Made by a program: the position numbers and the translations under genes | Assembly (NCBI RefSeq): GCF_002298975.1 | Contig: NZ_DBMV01000019.1 | Span: 39,347 to 103,346, forward strand | Direction of reading: 5' to 3' | From: Ralstonia sp. UBA689 | Lineage (GTDB): Bacteria > Pseudomonadota > Gammaproteobacteria > Burkholderiales > Burkholderiaceae | Length of the DNA stretch: 64,000 nucleotides | Part shown: piece by piece, positions 26,538 through 35,949 of the stretch | Position numbering within the stretch: the first letter of the stretch is position 1 | How the letters are laid out: the number at the start of each line of letters is the position of its first letter | Notes under the pieces: generated by a model | The model's database searches: none | Told to the model about the DNA's origin: nothing | Seen by the model: only the letters and a program-made list of their open reading frames with translations

Positions 26538-27749
26538 TCAGTGCACCAACTGATTGATCTCAATAATCGGCATCAACACCGCCAACACGATCAACAACAC
26601 CACCACCCCCATCGTCAGAATCAGCGCCGGCTCCAGCAAGCCAGTGAGGAACAACGTCCGGCGCTCCAACTCCTGCGCCTCGCCCTGCGCAGCCCGCTCC
26701 AACATCGCAGGCAGATTGCCCGTCGCCTCACCCGAGCGGATCAAGTGCACCAGCACAGGGGGAAACTGATTCTGCGCCGCCAATGCCCGGGCCAGCGATG
26801 TCCCTTCCCGCACGCGCGTGGAAGCATCCTCAACATTGGTCTTGAGCGCGACGTTGTTCAGCGTCTCGCCCGCCGCCTGCAGCCCACGCAGAATCGGCAC
26901 ACCGGCACTGGTCAGAATCGCCAGCGTGCTCGCAAACCGCGCGGTGTTGTAACCGCGGACGAGCTTGCCGAACAGCGGTGCGGTCAGCAGCCACCTGTGC
27001 CACGACAACCGCAGCGCTGGCTGCTTGAGCAGGTTGCGGATCAACAAGCCGAGTGCGACGAGCACGATCGCCGCCAGCCACCCCCAGTTGCGCACGAAGT
27101 CCGACAGCCACAGCATCACGATGGTGAGCGTCGGCAGCTTCTGCTTGGTGTTGGCAAACACGCTCACCACCTGCGGTACCACGTACGACAGCAGGAAGAT
27201 CACGATGGCAAACGCCACCACTGTGACGATGGCGGGGTACGTGAAGGCCAGCTTGATCTTGGAGGTAAGGGCGTTGCGGCTCTCGATGTAGTCGGCCAGG
27301 CGCGAGAGCACGAGGCCCAGGTTGCCCGAATGCTCGCCGGCGGAAACGAGCGCGCGGTAGATGTCCGGAAAATCCTTCGGATGCTGCGCGAGCGCCACCG
27401 ACAGCGAACTGCCGCCCACCACCTCGGCGCGAATGGACGCAAGCAGCTCGCCTACGTAAGCGCGCTCGGCCTGATCGGCTAGCGCGGCCAGCGCTTCGTC
27501 CAGCGGCAGACCAGCCACCAGCAGGCTGGCGAGCTGGCGCGTGACCAGCGCATTTTCCTGGGCGGAGAGCCGCTTGCCGAAGCTTGACCCGCCGCGCTTG
27601 GTGGCTTGCGCGCCCAGCGCATCGACCACCAGCGGCGTGAGCCCGCGGGCGCGCAGCACGGTGCGCGCCTGGCGCGCGCTGTCGGCTTCGATGACGCCTT
27701 TGTCGGTCTTGCCGGCGGCGTCGGCGGCTTCGTAGCGGAAGGCTGGCAT
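26538..27749 (-). CDS. gspF: type II secretion inner-membrane platform protein GspF
   Basis: This 403-aa polytopic protein links the cytoplasmic ATPase GspE to the pseudopilus. It opens with MPAFRYEAADAAGKTDKGVIEADS, the usual GspF N-terminus. Two repeated cytoplasmic domains (about 70-165 and 275-370) each precede membrane segments: IVTVVAFAIVIFLLSYVVP, GWLAAIVLVALGLLI and the last helix LILTMGVVVLLIVLAVLMP near the C-terminus. It is the last gene of the leftward gsp operon, 17 nt after gspE. Confidence 0.97.
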   Translation of the reverse strand: MPAFRYEAADAAGKTDKGVIEADSARQARTVLRARGLTPLVVDALGAQATKRGGSSFGKRLSAQENALVTRQLASLLVAGLPLDEALAALADQAERAYVGELLASIRAEVVGGSSLSVALAQHPKDFPDIYRALVSAGEHSGNLGLVLSRLADYIESRNALTSKIKLAFTYPAIVTVVAFAIVIFLLSYVVPQVVSVFANTKQKLPTLTIVMLWLSDFVRNWGWLAAIVLVALGLLIRNLLKQPALRLSWHRWLLTAPLFGKLVRGYNTARFASTLAILTSAGVPILRGLQAAGETLNNVALKTNVEDASTRVREGTSLARALAAQNQFPPVLVHLIRSGEATGNLPAMLERAAQGEAQELERRTLFLTGLLEPALILTMGVVVLLIVLAVLMPIIEINQLVH

Positions 27750-27766
27750 GGTTGTCCGCTATCCGT

Positions 27767-29323
27767 TCAATCGCGCGTCACGCGCAGCACTTCTTCCAGC
27801 GACGTGGCGCCTGTGTCGATCCATCGCTGCGCATCCATCCGCATGGTCTGCATGCCCTGGCCGATGGCGAAGGCCTTGATCTCGGACTCGGCGGCCTGGC
27901 GGTGGATCATGGTCTGGATCTCGGGCGTGACGGTCAGCAGTTCGTACACGCCGGTCCGGCCCTGGTAGCCCGAATTGCCGCAGCGCTCGCAGCCGACGTG
28001 GTGCCACACCGAGCGCTGCGCCGGAACGGCATGCGGATTGCCGTTGTCGACCGGCGTGCCTGCCACGGCTTCGATCTCGGTCGGCGTGAGTTCCAGGACT
28101 TCCTCGCGGCGGCAATGCACGCACAGGCGACGCACCAGCCGCTGCGCCAGCACGCCCAGCAGCGACGACGACAGCAGGAACGGCTCGATCCCCATGTCGA
28201 TCAGGCGCGTGACGGCCGAGGCCGAATCGTTGGTGTGCAGCGTCGCCAGCACCAAGTGACCGGTGAGCGAGGCCTGCACGGCAATCTGCGCTGTTTCCAG
28301 GTCACGGATTTCCCCGATCATCACCACGTCCGGGTCCTGGCGCAGGATGGCGCGCAGGGCCTTGGCGAAGGTCATGTCGATCTTCGGGTTGACCTGCGTC
28401 TGGCCGATGCCGTCGAGGTCGTATTCGATCGGGTCTTCCACCGTCATGATGTTGGTGGAAGCTGAATCGAGCCGGGACAGCGCCGCATACAGCGTGGTCG
28501 TCTTACCGGAGCCAGTCGGACCCGTGACGAGCACAATGCCGTGCGGCTGGTTGATCAGATGGTCGAAGCGTGCCAGCGTGCCGGCACCCATGCCAAGCTT
28601 GCTGAGGTCCAGTCGGCCGGCTTCCTTGTCAAGCAGACGCAGCACCGCGCGCTCGCCGTGGCCGGTGGGCAACGTGGAGACGCGCACGTCCACCGGGCGC
28701 CCGCCCACACGCAGCGTGATGCGGCCATCTTGCGGCAGGCGTTTCTCGGCGATGTCGAGCTGCGCCATGATCTTGATGCGCGAGATGAGGGCGCCGTGCA
28801 GCGCCTTCTTCGGGCGCACCACGTCGCGCAGCGTGCCGTCCACGCGAAAGCGCACGACGGACGCATTCTCGAAAGGCTCAATGTGGATGTCCGATGCGCC
28901 CTCGCGCGCGGCCTGCGTGAGCAGCGCGTTGATCATGCGGATGATCGGTGCGTCGTCTTCGGATTCGAGCAGGTCTTCCACGGCGGGAATGTCCTGCATC
29001 AGGCGCGAAAGATCGACTTCGCCTTCGACTTCGCCCACCACTTGGGCGGCGCTGCCGTCTTGCGCGTTGTAAGCCGTTTGCGTGGCGGTGGAGAGCGCCG
29101 CGGCGTCCAGCGTTACCAGATGCAACGCGCCGAACACGCGGGCGAGTTCGGCCAGCGCCGTGCGCGAGGTCTCGGGGCACACCCACACTTCCAGCGTGTC
29201 GACGTCCTGCCGGGCGACGAGCAGCTTGGCGTCACGCGCGAACGCGTACGGCACCAGCCGCACAGCCGATTGCGAGGGCGGCTCAAGCGTGCGCGCGTCG
29301 GTGGTGGGGGCTTGCGTTGCCAT
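27767..29323 (-). CDS. gspE: type II secretion ATPase GspE
   Basis: This 518-aa cytoplasmic hexameric ATPase powers pseudopilus assembly. Visible motifs are Walker A GPTGSGKTTT near residue 275, the Asp box TVEDPIEYDLDGIGQTQV, Walker B-type DPDVVMIGEIRDLETA and the His box TLHTNDSASAVTRL. A zinc-binding tetracysteine, CVHC...CERCG, lies near residues 405-450. The N-terminal N1/N2 region that contacts GspL precedes these. The start MATQAPTTD has AAGGAT 7 nt upstream; the open frame continues upstream into gspD but without family similarity. It lies 28 nt after gspD. Confidence 0.97.
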   Translation of the reverse strand: MATQAPTTDARTLEPPSQSAVRLVPYAFARDAKLLVARQDVDTLEVWVCPETSRTALAELARVFGALHLVTLDAAALSTATQTAYNAQDGSAAQVVGEVEGEVDLSRLMQDIPAVEDLLESEDDAPIIRMINALLTQAAREGASDIHIEPFENASVVRFRVDGTLRDVVRPKKALHGALISRIKIMAQLDIAEKRLPQDGRITLRVGGRPVDVRVSTLPTGHGERAVLRLLDKEAGRLDLSKLGMGAGTLARFDHLINQPHGIVLVTGPTGSGKTTTLYAALSRLDSASTNIMTVEDPIEYDLDGIGQTQVNPKIDMTFAKALRAILRQDPDVVMIGEIRDLETAQIAVQASLTGHLVLATLHTNDSASAVTRLIDMGIEPFLLSSSLLGVLAQRLVRRLCVHCRREEVLELTPTEIEAVAGTPVDNGNPHAVPAQRSVWHHVGCERCGNSGYQGRTGVYELLTVTPEIQTMIHRQAAESEIKAFAIGQGMQTMRMDAQRWIDTGATSLEEVLRVTRD

Positions 29324-29351
29324 GGTTCTATCCTTCGCTGCCTGAGCTGCT

Positions 29352-31766
29352 TCAGCCACCATTGCGCGGCGCGTTACCGTCGTAGCCGCCCGAGGTGGGC
29401 GGCGCGAAGTTCTGCAGGCGCGGCTGGCTGCGCGTGGTGCCTTGCGGCATCGGCATCGGCGCGCCCGGAGGCACTTGCACGCCCGGTGCGCCTTGCGGCA
29501 CGACCGACACATCACCGTAGTTCTGCGCCGGGCGCACGCTCTCTGGCGCGGGCAGCACCGGCGTGTCTTTGTCGGAGGTGGTCGGCAGCATGTTGGGCGA
29601 GACAAAACCCTGCTGCGTCTCACGCATGTAGTTGTAGCGGTTGTCCGACAGCATGCTCGTTGCTTCAGCCGTGCGCAGGATGATCGGGCGCAGGAATACC
29701 AGCAGGTTGGTCTTCTTGCGCGTTTTGGTCTCGGAGCGGAACAGCGCACCCAGGATGGGGATGTCGCCCAGGCCCGGCACCTTCTGCTCGCCGTCCTGAT
29801 AGTTGTCTTCCAGCAGGCCGCCGAGCACGACGATCTGGCCGTCGTTGGCCAGCACATTGGTCTCGATCGAGCGCACGTTGGTGGTTGGGCCCTGCGTGGC
29901 GTTCTGCGTGCCGTTCACCACGGCGGACGATTCTTGGAAGATCTGCATCTTCACCAGCCCGCCGTCGGTGATCTGCGGCTTGACCCGCAGCGTGATGCCG
30001 ACGTCCTTGCGATCGAACGTCTGGAACGGTGTGACCGATGCTGCGGTGCCCGTCTGTGCATATGAGCCGGTGGTGATCGGCACGTTCTGGCCGATCAGGA
30101 TCTTGGCCTCTTCGTTGTCGAGCGTGATCAGGTTAGGTGTAGACAGCACGTTGACCGAGCCGTCCGAGCCCAGTGCCGAAAGAATCGCACCCAGGCCCGT
30201 GGCCTTGTTGAACACGCCAAAGTTGCCGCCGTTGAGCTGGCCGACGTTGCCTCCAAGCGAGCTGATTGCTGTCTGTGCGGCCGAACTGCCGATGCCGCCC
30301 GAAGTGATGGTGGCGATCGTGCCAGCCAGCGAGAGCAGGTTGCCCGCGCCGGAGCCGAAGTTGGTGCCGCCACCGCCAAAGGTGTTCGGCCCGCCCGCGC
30401 CCACCATCCACTGGATGCCAAGCTGGGAGGCCTTGTCCGACGTGACTTCGACGATCATCGACTCGATGTAGACCTGAGCGCGGCGCGCATCCAGGTCGTC
30501 GATCACGGCGCGCAGGTTGCGATAGACCGGCTCGCTGGCGGTGATGATCAGCGCGTTGGTGGCCGGGTCGGCCTGGATGATGCCGCCGGTGGTCGGCAGG
30601 TTGCTCTGCCCGAACGAGGCGCGGAACGACGAATTGCCACTGCCCATGCCGCTACCGCTGCCCGAGCTGCCGCCAGTGTTGCTCTGCGTGCTCTGGTTGT
30701 ACTGCGTGCCGGTGCCGCCGGTCGGTTGGGCGGTCGCGCCTTGCGCAGCGCTCTGGCCGCCTGGGCCGGTGGATTGCGACGCCGACAGCGTAGCGTCCGC
30801 CGCCACGATGGCGCGCAGCGTGGTTGCCAGTTGCACCGCGTTGGCGTTCTTGAGCGGCACCACCCAGATGTTGCCGGGGCGCGCGGCGGGCACGTCCAGC
30901 TTGGCGACCAGTTGCTTGGCCTGCGCCAGGCGTGCCGCGCTCGACGCACGGATCATCACGCTGTTCGAGCGCGGCTCGGCCACCACCGACGTGCGCAGGC
31001 TCGGGTCCGACAGCGCTGCACCCGCGCCGGCCGCACCGCCTGCGCCCGACGGGTCGAGCAGTTTCTGCAGCGTGGCGGCCACGTCGATGGCCACGGCATT
31101 CTTGAGCGGAATCAGCTCGGTCTCGCCGGCGGCCGGGGTATCGATCGAGGCGATGATGCGGCCGATGCGGCGCAGGTTGTCGGCGTAATCGGTAATGACC
31201 AGCGTGTTGTTGGCCGGGTATGCGGTGATCGTGTTGTTGGGCGCGATCATCGGCCGCAGCACCGGCACCAGGTTGTTGGCCGATTCATGCTGCAGGCGGA
31301 AGACCTGCGTGACGACCTGCTCGCCGCCGCGCGCGCCGGCATTGCCCACCGAGGTGGGCGAGCCCTGCAGCTTGGCGTCGGCCTCGGGCACGACCTTGGT
31401 AAAGCCGTTGCCCTCGACGATGGCGTAACCCTGCATGCGCAGGATCGAGCCGAGCGATTCCAGCGCCTGTGCGCGCGTCACCGGCTTCTCGGTGACGAGG
31501 TTGACAGTGCCCTTCACGCGCGGGTCGACGATGAAGTTCTTGCCTGTGGCCTGGCCCACGGCCTTGACCACGGAGTCGAGGTCGGCGTTGACGAAATTGA
31601 GCGAGACCTCATTGCCCGGATTGCCGGGGTTGCCGCTCTGGGCGGATGCCGCGCTCGGCGGAGCAGCGTAGACGGGCATCGAGCCGGCCACCATCGTTGC
31701 GCAGCATGCCAGGACGATGGCGCGAACGGTGAGTCGGGAAGAGGCGTTGTGCATGGTCTCGTTCAT
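29352..31766 (-). CDS. gspD: type II secretion outer-membrane secretin GspD
   Basis: This 804-aa protein forms the outer-membrane channel of the type II system. A signal peptide (RAIVLACCATMVAGSMPVYA) ends near residue 35. N0-N3 domains follow (VSLNFVNADLDSVVKAVGQATGKNF, and so on), with a Gly/Ser/Thr-rich insert in N3 (STQSNTGGSSGSGSGMG). The secretin core contains VPITTGSYAQTG and VLGGLLEDNYQDGEQKVPGLGDIPILGALFR. The tail is Pro/Gly/Asn-rich. Starts at 31766 and 31754 are both possible. It follows gspN by 37 nt and no pilotin gene was recognised nearby. Confidence 0.96.
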   Translation of the reverse strand: MNETMHNASSRLTVRAIVLACCATMVAGSMPVYAAPPSAASAQSGNPGNPGNEVSLNFVNADLDSVVKAVGQATGKNFIVDPRVKGTVNLVTEKPVTRAQALESLGSILRMQGYAIVEGNGFTKVVPEADAKLQGSPTSVGNAGARGGEQVVTQVFRLQHESANNLVPVLRPMIAPNNTITAYPANNTLVITDYADNLRRIGRIIASIDTPAAGETELIPLKNAVAIDVAATLQKLLDPSGAGGAAGAGAALSDPSLRTSVVAEPRSNSVMIRASSAARLAQAKQLVAKLDVPAARPGNIWVVPLKNANAVQLATTLRAIVAADATLSASQSTGPGGQSAAQGATAQPTGGTGTQYNQSTQSNTGGSSGSGSGMGSGNSSFRASFGQSNLPTTGGIIQADPATNALIITASEPVYRNLRAVIDDLDARRAQVYIESMIVEVTSDKASQLGIQWMVGAGGPNTFGGGGTNFGSGAGNLLSLAGTIATITSGGIGSSAAQTAISSLGGNVGQLNGGNFGVFNKATGLGAILSALGSDGSVNVLSTPNLITLDNEEAKILIGQNVPITTGSYAQTGTAASVTPFQTFDRKDVGITLRVKPQITDGGLVKMQIFQESSAVVNGTQNATQGPTTNVRSIETNVLANDGQIVVLGGLLEDNYQDGEQKVPGLGDIPILGALFRSETKTRKKTNLLVFLRPIILRTAEATSMLSDNRYNYMRETQQGFVSPNMLPTTSDKDTPVLPAPESVRPAQNYGDVSVVPQGAPGVQVPPGAPMPMPQGTTRSQPRLQNFAPPTSGGYDGNAPRNGG

Positions 31767-31803
31767 GGTTGTCGGCACGCTGGCTCGCGCGCCGGCTTAG
31801 GAA

Positions 31804-32673
31804 TCAAAAGCGTAGTCGATAGTGCGACCCGTCGCGCGGGCCCAGCAGGCTCAACAGGCCGATCAGTTGCGGTTCCGACTCCGGCGTGGCGCTCGCCACC
31901 CCGTCAAAATGCGCGCCCTGGCCGAGGGTGCCCTGGCCTTGCAGGGATAAGGGGCCGGCTAGCGTCGAGAGCGTCAGTTGAGCGGGCGCAGCGCTCACGC
32001 CGCTAAACGACACCACCGCCTGGTAGCTGCCCAGCGGCCGTACCCGGCTGAGGCTGGATGATACCTGCTCAAGCGTGACAGTCAGCGCGCCCTGGACAGT
32101 GTCCGGCTGGCCCTTGCCGGGTCCGGAAGCACGCCCGAACTGGCCCGACAGCGGCGTCCATTGCGCACGCAGCCGGCCGTCCAGCTTGAGTGTGTTGAAC
32201 GGCGCACCGATGCCCTGCAGCAGCGAGGCCGGCAGCGTGACCGCGCCTGCCTCGACCTGCCAGCTGCCAGGCGAAACCGTGAGCGTCACCGGCTGCTCCA
32301 GCGCGCGGTCGTGCGTCACGTGCGCACGCAGCGTGCCGGTCAGCAGCGGCAGCATGTCGATCGACCACGACAGCCGCCCGGGCAGCACGGTCGCGTCGGC
32401 GCCGCCATTGCCGGCGGTGAGTGCCAGCGTGGCGCTGCCATGCCAGAGACTGCCTTGGCTGTCGGCCAGCAGCACGCGCCGCCCGGTAGCCTGGGCCACG
32501 CGCTCGGCGGCCCACGCGGCCGGGTATTGCGACACCACCGTCACCCCCACCGCCAGCAGCGCGGCTCCACCCCAAAGCGCGTACCACAGCAGGCGCCGGC
32601 CGAGGCTCGGGCGCTCGGTGTCGGTGCGGCGGCGCAGACGCAGCGGCGGCAGCGATTCGATTCCGATCGGCAT
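31804..32673 (-). CDS. gspN: type II secretion protein GspN
   Basis: This 289-aa protein is anchored by one N-terminal helix (RLLWYALWGGAALLAVGVTVV, about 27-48) and has a periplasmic beta-rich domain with LADSQGSLWHGSATLAL and GRLSWSIDMLPLLTG, the GspN hallmark region. GspN is found in only some type II systems and its role is not well defined. It lies between gspM and gspD; the spacing of 21 nt from gspM supports one transcript. Confidence 0.9.
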   Translation of the reverse strand: MPIGIESLPPLRLRRRTDTERPSLGRRLLWYALWGGAALLAVGVTVVSQYPAAWAAERVAQATGRRVLLADSQGSLWHGSATLALTAGNGGADATVLPGRLSWSIDMLPLLTGTLRAHVTHDRALEQPVTLTVSPGSWQVEAGAVTLPASLLQGIGAPFNTLKLDGRLRAQWTPLSGQFGRASGPGKGQPDTVQGALTVTLEQVSSSLSRVRPLGSYQAVVSFSGVSAAPAQLTLSTLAGPLSLQGQGTLGQGAHFDGVASATPESEPQLIGLLSLLGPRDGSHYRLRF

Positions 32674-32694
32674 GGTGCGATTCGCCCCAGCCCG

Positions 32695-33267
32695 TCAGTG
32701 GCTGGCGGCGGCGGGGCCTTGCAGCGTCGCCGTCACGTTGACCAGGGCGGTGGCGCCCACGTACTTGATGTTCGCGTCGATCACCTTCATGCGCTGCGCC
32801 TGGCGTACCTCCTGCAACCACTCGGCGACGGCGCCAAAGGGCACCTTGTCCAGTTGTACCTGCACGCTCTCGCCCGACATTGCGGTGCGCGTGGCCTTCA
32901 GGCCGTGGTTGGTGAGGCTGGTGGTGAGCGCTTGCTGCAGCTCCGCGCCACGCGGCACGGGCGCGGCGGCGATGGCGGACAGCCCGCGCGCCTCCTGACC
33001 GAGCGTTTCCATCTCGGCCAACTGGGTGCGCATCTGCGGCAGGGCCTTTTCGATGCGGCGCTGGCCTTCGAAGGCGGGCTCCCACAGCACCAGATAGATG
33101 ATCACGAGCAGCAGGATCACGCCGCCACTGGCCAGGATGCGCCGCTCGCGCGGCTCGCGCTGCATCCAGAACGTGGTGGCCGCGTCACGCAGCGCATCCG
33201 GCGCGCCGATGCGGGGCAGGCGGGACTTGGAGGCGCCGGACGCGGAGGAAGGAGAGGAAGTCGCCAT
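32695..33267 (-). CDS. gspM: type II secretion protein GspM
   Basis: This 190-aa bitopic inner-membrane protein pairs with GspL. It has a short cytoplasmic N-terminus rich in Ser and Ala, a membrane helix ILASGGVILLLVIIYLVLWEP (about 47-67), a coiled region (RRIEKALPQMRTQLAEMETL) and the ferredoxin-like periplasmic domain ending in NVTATLQGP. The start MATSSPSS is chosen to match family length; a longer frame to 33330 would overlap gspL. It starts 11 nt after the gspL stop. Confidence 0.92.
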   Translation of the reverse strand: MATSSPSSASGASKSRLPRIGAPDALRDAATTFWMQREPRERRILASGGVILLLVIIYLVLWEPAFEGQRRIEKALPQMRTQLAEMETLGQEARGLSAIAAAPVPRGAELQQALTTSLTNHGLKATRTAMSGESVQVQLDKVPFGAVAEWLQEVRQAQRMKVIDANIKYVGATALVNVTATLQGPAAASH

Positions 33268-33277
33268 GGAGGAATCG

Positions 33278-34720
33278 TTATTGGGCGATGGAGACCGTCC
33301 AGCGCGAGCCGGGCACGGTGCTTTCGGCACCGCGCGGGGCTTCGGCCGTGGCCATGTTCAGGCCGACATTGCGGGCGGCGGTGCGCAGGGCGGTGGTGTC
33401 GGTGCCGTCCTTGAGCGTGACCGTCAGCGCGCGGCCGTGGTAATCCAGCGCGAGCAGCGCGTCGGGCGCCAGGCCCGTGGCCGCCTGCGCGAAGCGGTCG
33501 GCCAGCGGCAGGAAGTCTTCCGGCGCGGATTTGCCGGCGGCCAGGCGCAACTGCTCGACCTGGCGGCGCATCTGCGCGGGCGGGTCGAGGATCACCGGCG
33601 TGTTCGGGAACGCCGTCTGCAGTTGCGAGCGCATGGCGGTATCGAGCCGCTTCTGCTCTGCGCGCAGCGTGAGCCAGCGTGCGTTCATGCCGATCAACTG
33701 GGCGACCACGATCAGCACGGCCAGCGCGATCGGCAGGCGCCATATGTTCCAGTCCACGCCGGCCATGCCGCCGTTGGCGAAATCGAACTGGCAGAGATCG
33801 GCATCGCCCGAGGCCAGTGCGTTGCGCGCGCCGGCGGCCCAGGCAGCCCAGTCGAGCGTGGCCGCCGCTGGATCAGTCGACAGGCTGGGCGCCAGCTCGC
33901 GCAGCGCGGGCGAGACCATCAGCCTGGCCGGCGTGGGCGCAATGGCGAGCCAGTTGGCCACGTTGGCCGGCAGCAGGCGCAGGCCGTAGCCATCGGCGGG
34001 GCCGGTGCGCACGGTGATATCGACGGCAACGGGCGCGTCAGGATCTGACGGCGGCGCGGCATCGAGCGCGATGGTGGCCGGGGTCGGGTTGATCGCGGAA
34101 GCGGCCGCGGTAGCTTCAGGGGCCACCGGTTCGTCAGGTGTTTGGAGGGAAGGCTCGGTGCGTTCCGCGTCTTGGTCCGCTTCGGGGGCCGGTGCCGGGG
34201 TGAGTGCAGCGGCAGCCGGCGTTTCAAACGGCAGGCAAAGCTGCGCAGGCAACAGATGGCAGGTGCGGTGCTTGTGCGTACCGAAGCTATCGAGGATGAA
34301 ACGGACCCACGCGCGGTCGGCAATCATCAGCGCGCGCGATTGCGGCTCCCGCGGGGCACGCCAGCCGCGTGCCGGGGCAGCGCCCAGGCGCGGGCCCAGC
34401 GCGATATGGCATTGCTGTGCGTCCTGCACGAGGCGGTCTTCCACCAGATTGGGCAGGGCCAGGCGCAGCTTGGGCAAGGCCAGCGGCGGCACATTGGCCG
34501 GCACCAGCAGCACGTCGGCGGCGGGCAGCAGGAGGATCAGGCGGTCAGCGGCGGGCAGCTCGTCGGTGCGCGACGAGCCTTCGCGCACGATGCGCTGCGG
34601 GCCCTGTGCGCCTTCCTCGCGCACCAGCGCAAAGGGCACGGAAGCCAGCGCGCCCGTCGACCAGCGCTCGGGCGATTGAATGGGCCGGTGCGGCAGGCGC
34701 ACGTACAGGGAGGTCGTCAA
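33278..34720 (-). CDS. gspL: type II secretion protein GspL
   Basis: This 480-aa protein connects GspE to the inner-membrane platform. The cytoplasmic actin-like part (1-320) includes DRLILLLPAADVLLVPANVPP and KLRLALPNLVEDRLV. A Pro/Ala/Glu-rich insert occupies about 175-235. The membrane helix is near 330-350 (IALAVLIVVAQLIG), followed by the periplasmic GspL_C domain with GRALTVTLKDGTD. The start is TTG at 34718-34720 with GAGGAG 5 nt upstream. A 167-nt spacer separates it from gspK, unusually long for this operon. Confidence 0.92.
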   Translation of the reverse strand: MTTSLYVRLPHRPIQSPERWSTGALASVPFALVREEGAQGPQRIVREGSSRTDELPAADRLILLLPAADVLLVPANVPPLALPKLRLALPNLVEDRLVQDAQQCHIALGPRLGAAPARGWRAPREPQSRALMIADRAWVRFILDSFGTHKHRTCHLLPAQLCLPFETPAAAALTPAPAPEADQDAERTEPSLQTPDEPVAPEATAAASAINPTPATIALDAAPPSDPDAPVAVDITVRTGPADGYGLRLLPANVANWLAIAPTPARLMVSPALRELAPSLSTDPAAATLDWAAWAAGARNALASGDADLCQFDFANGGMAGVDWNIWRLPIALAVLIVVAQLIGMNARWLTLRAEQKRLDTAMRSQLQTAFPNTPVILDPPAQMRRQVEQLRLAAGKSAPEDFLPLADRFAQAATGLAPDALLALDYHGRALTVTLKDGTDTTALRTAARNVGLNMATAEAPRGAESTVPGSRWTVSIAQ

Positions 34721-34887
34721 ACCGCTCCTCGATTGAGCTAATGAGAGTATTTATTGACGCGAGCCACCAACGGAGCCGCCGGATTGCGCAAAACCCACGA
34801 TGCTGAACGATGCGGATGACAATACGGCGAAGGCTGGGGTCTGTCTACTTGCCAAACGTACGCACGTAGAGGGGTGTTGCGGCGCCG

Positions 34888-35949
34888 TCATGACGGAATT
34901 CCGTCGATGCGGCGGACCCAGACGATGCGGGTCGCGTTATTGTTGACCGGATCGCCACGTGAAACAAGCGCCACTTGGCCGATCTGTGCGCGCTCGTGGC
35001 GGGCCATGCCGTAGACGAGGAAGTAGTGCGTCTGCACGTCCAGCAGGTTGCTGACGCTGCCGGCGTCTGCCCCGGCAGCGATGCCGCGCAACTGGTTGGT
35101 GACGTCGCCGACATTGCGGAAGTAGGCGCGGTCGCGCGCTTGCACGAGCGCGCGGGCGCGGTCCAGGCTCAGGTTGGGGATGACGGCCGCCAGCACTTCG
35201 GCGCTGGCGGTGTTGGCGTTGACCAGCGTGCGTGTGGGCAGCACGATCACATAAGGCCGCAGCGCGCGGATCGCGTCGGCGGTATAGCCGGGGATGGACA
35301 GCAGGCCGTCGACGTCGTCCAGCGGGCGCGGGCCGTTGCCGCCACTGCCACCGCCGCCGCTGTCATCGCCGCCGCCCGAGTTGCCTTCGAGCGATTGGAC
35401 GCCACCCAGCATCTGCGCCAGGTACGTGGCCGTGATCTTGGCCAGGCTCGGGTCCTGGCCCAGCGTCTGCAGCAGCACGCCATAGGCCTTGACGCCGGCC
35501 TGGTCGAGGCCCGTGACGACAGTGCGCGTGCCCAGCGTCTGCATCTTCAGCAGGTTCATCAGGTTGAAGCGCGCCTGGGCATCGAAGATGCGGCCCGACA
35601 GGTACGACTCTTCGCCCGCCGTATCCGTGCGCAGCGAGCTGCCGAGGAAATCCGACAGCTTGGTCTCCTGGATGGGCACGGCCCAGATTTCGCCCAGGTG
35701 GTCGACGGCGCCGGTGCGGCGCTGGTCGTCGCGCAGGATCAGGCGGGCCCAGTCGATGCCCGCGCGCGCGATCCACGCGGCCTGCGCCTTCAGGCGCTGG
35801 TTCTCCACCGCGCGAATCTCCACCTGCTGCCGCCACAGCATGCCCGAGACGATCACCACCGCCAGCGTGACCACCAGCAGCGCGGTGACGATGGCCGCGC
35901 CGCGCTGGTGCGCAGCCTGTCGACAAGAGAGGTGTGAGCGTCGTGCCAT
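34888..35949 (-). CDS. gspK: type II secretion minor pseudopilin GspK
   Basis: This 353-aa protein sits at the tip of the pseudopilus. After the basic leader (SCRQAAHQR) comes the prepilin-type helix GAAIVTALLVVTLAVVIVSGM, with no Glu at position 5, as is usual for GspK. The large C-terminal domain includes ARFNLMNLL, a Gly/Ser/Asp-rich loop (GGGDDSGGGGSGG) and NANTASAEVLAAVIPNLSLDRA, the helix-hairpin-helix-like segment. Its start overlaps the gspJ stop by one base (TGATG). Confidence 0.95.
   Translation of the reverse strand: MARRSHLSCRQAAHQRGAAIVTALLVVTLAVVIVSGMLWRQQVEIRAVENQRLKAQAAWIARAGIDWARLILRDDQRRTGAVDHLGEIWAVPIQETKLSDFLGSSLRTDTAGEESYLSGRIFDAQARFNLMNLLKMQTLGTRTVVTGLDQAGVKAYGVLLQTLGQDPSLAKITATYLAQMLGGVQSLEGNSGGGDDSGGGGSGGNGPRPLDDVDGLLSIPGYTADAIRALRPYVIVLPTRTLVNANTASAEVLAAVIPNLSLDRARALVQARDRAYFRNVGDVTNQLRGIAAGADAGSVSNLLDVQTHYFLVYGMARHERAQIGQVALVSRGDPVNNNATRIVWVRRIDGIPS

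Noticed and set aside
27767..29857. extension of gspE to 696 codons into gspD
   Set aside because: The upstream part is Arg/Thr-rich frame-shadow of gspD; a good start with AAGGAT exists at 29323.
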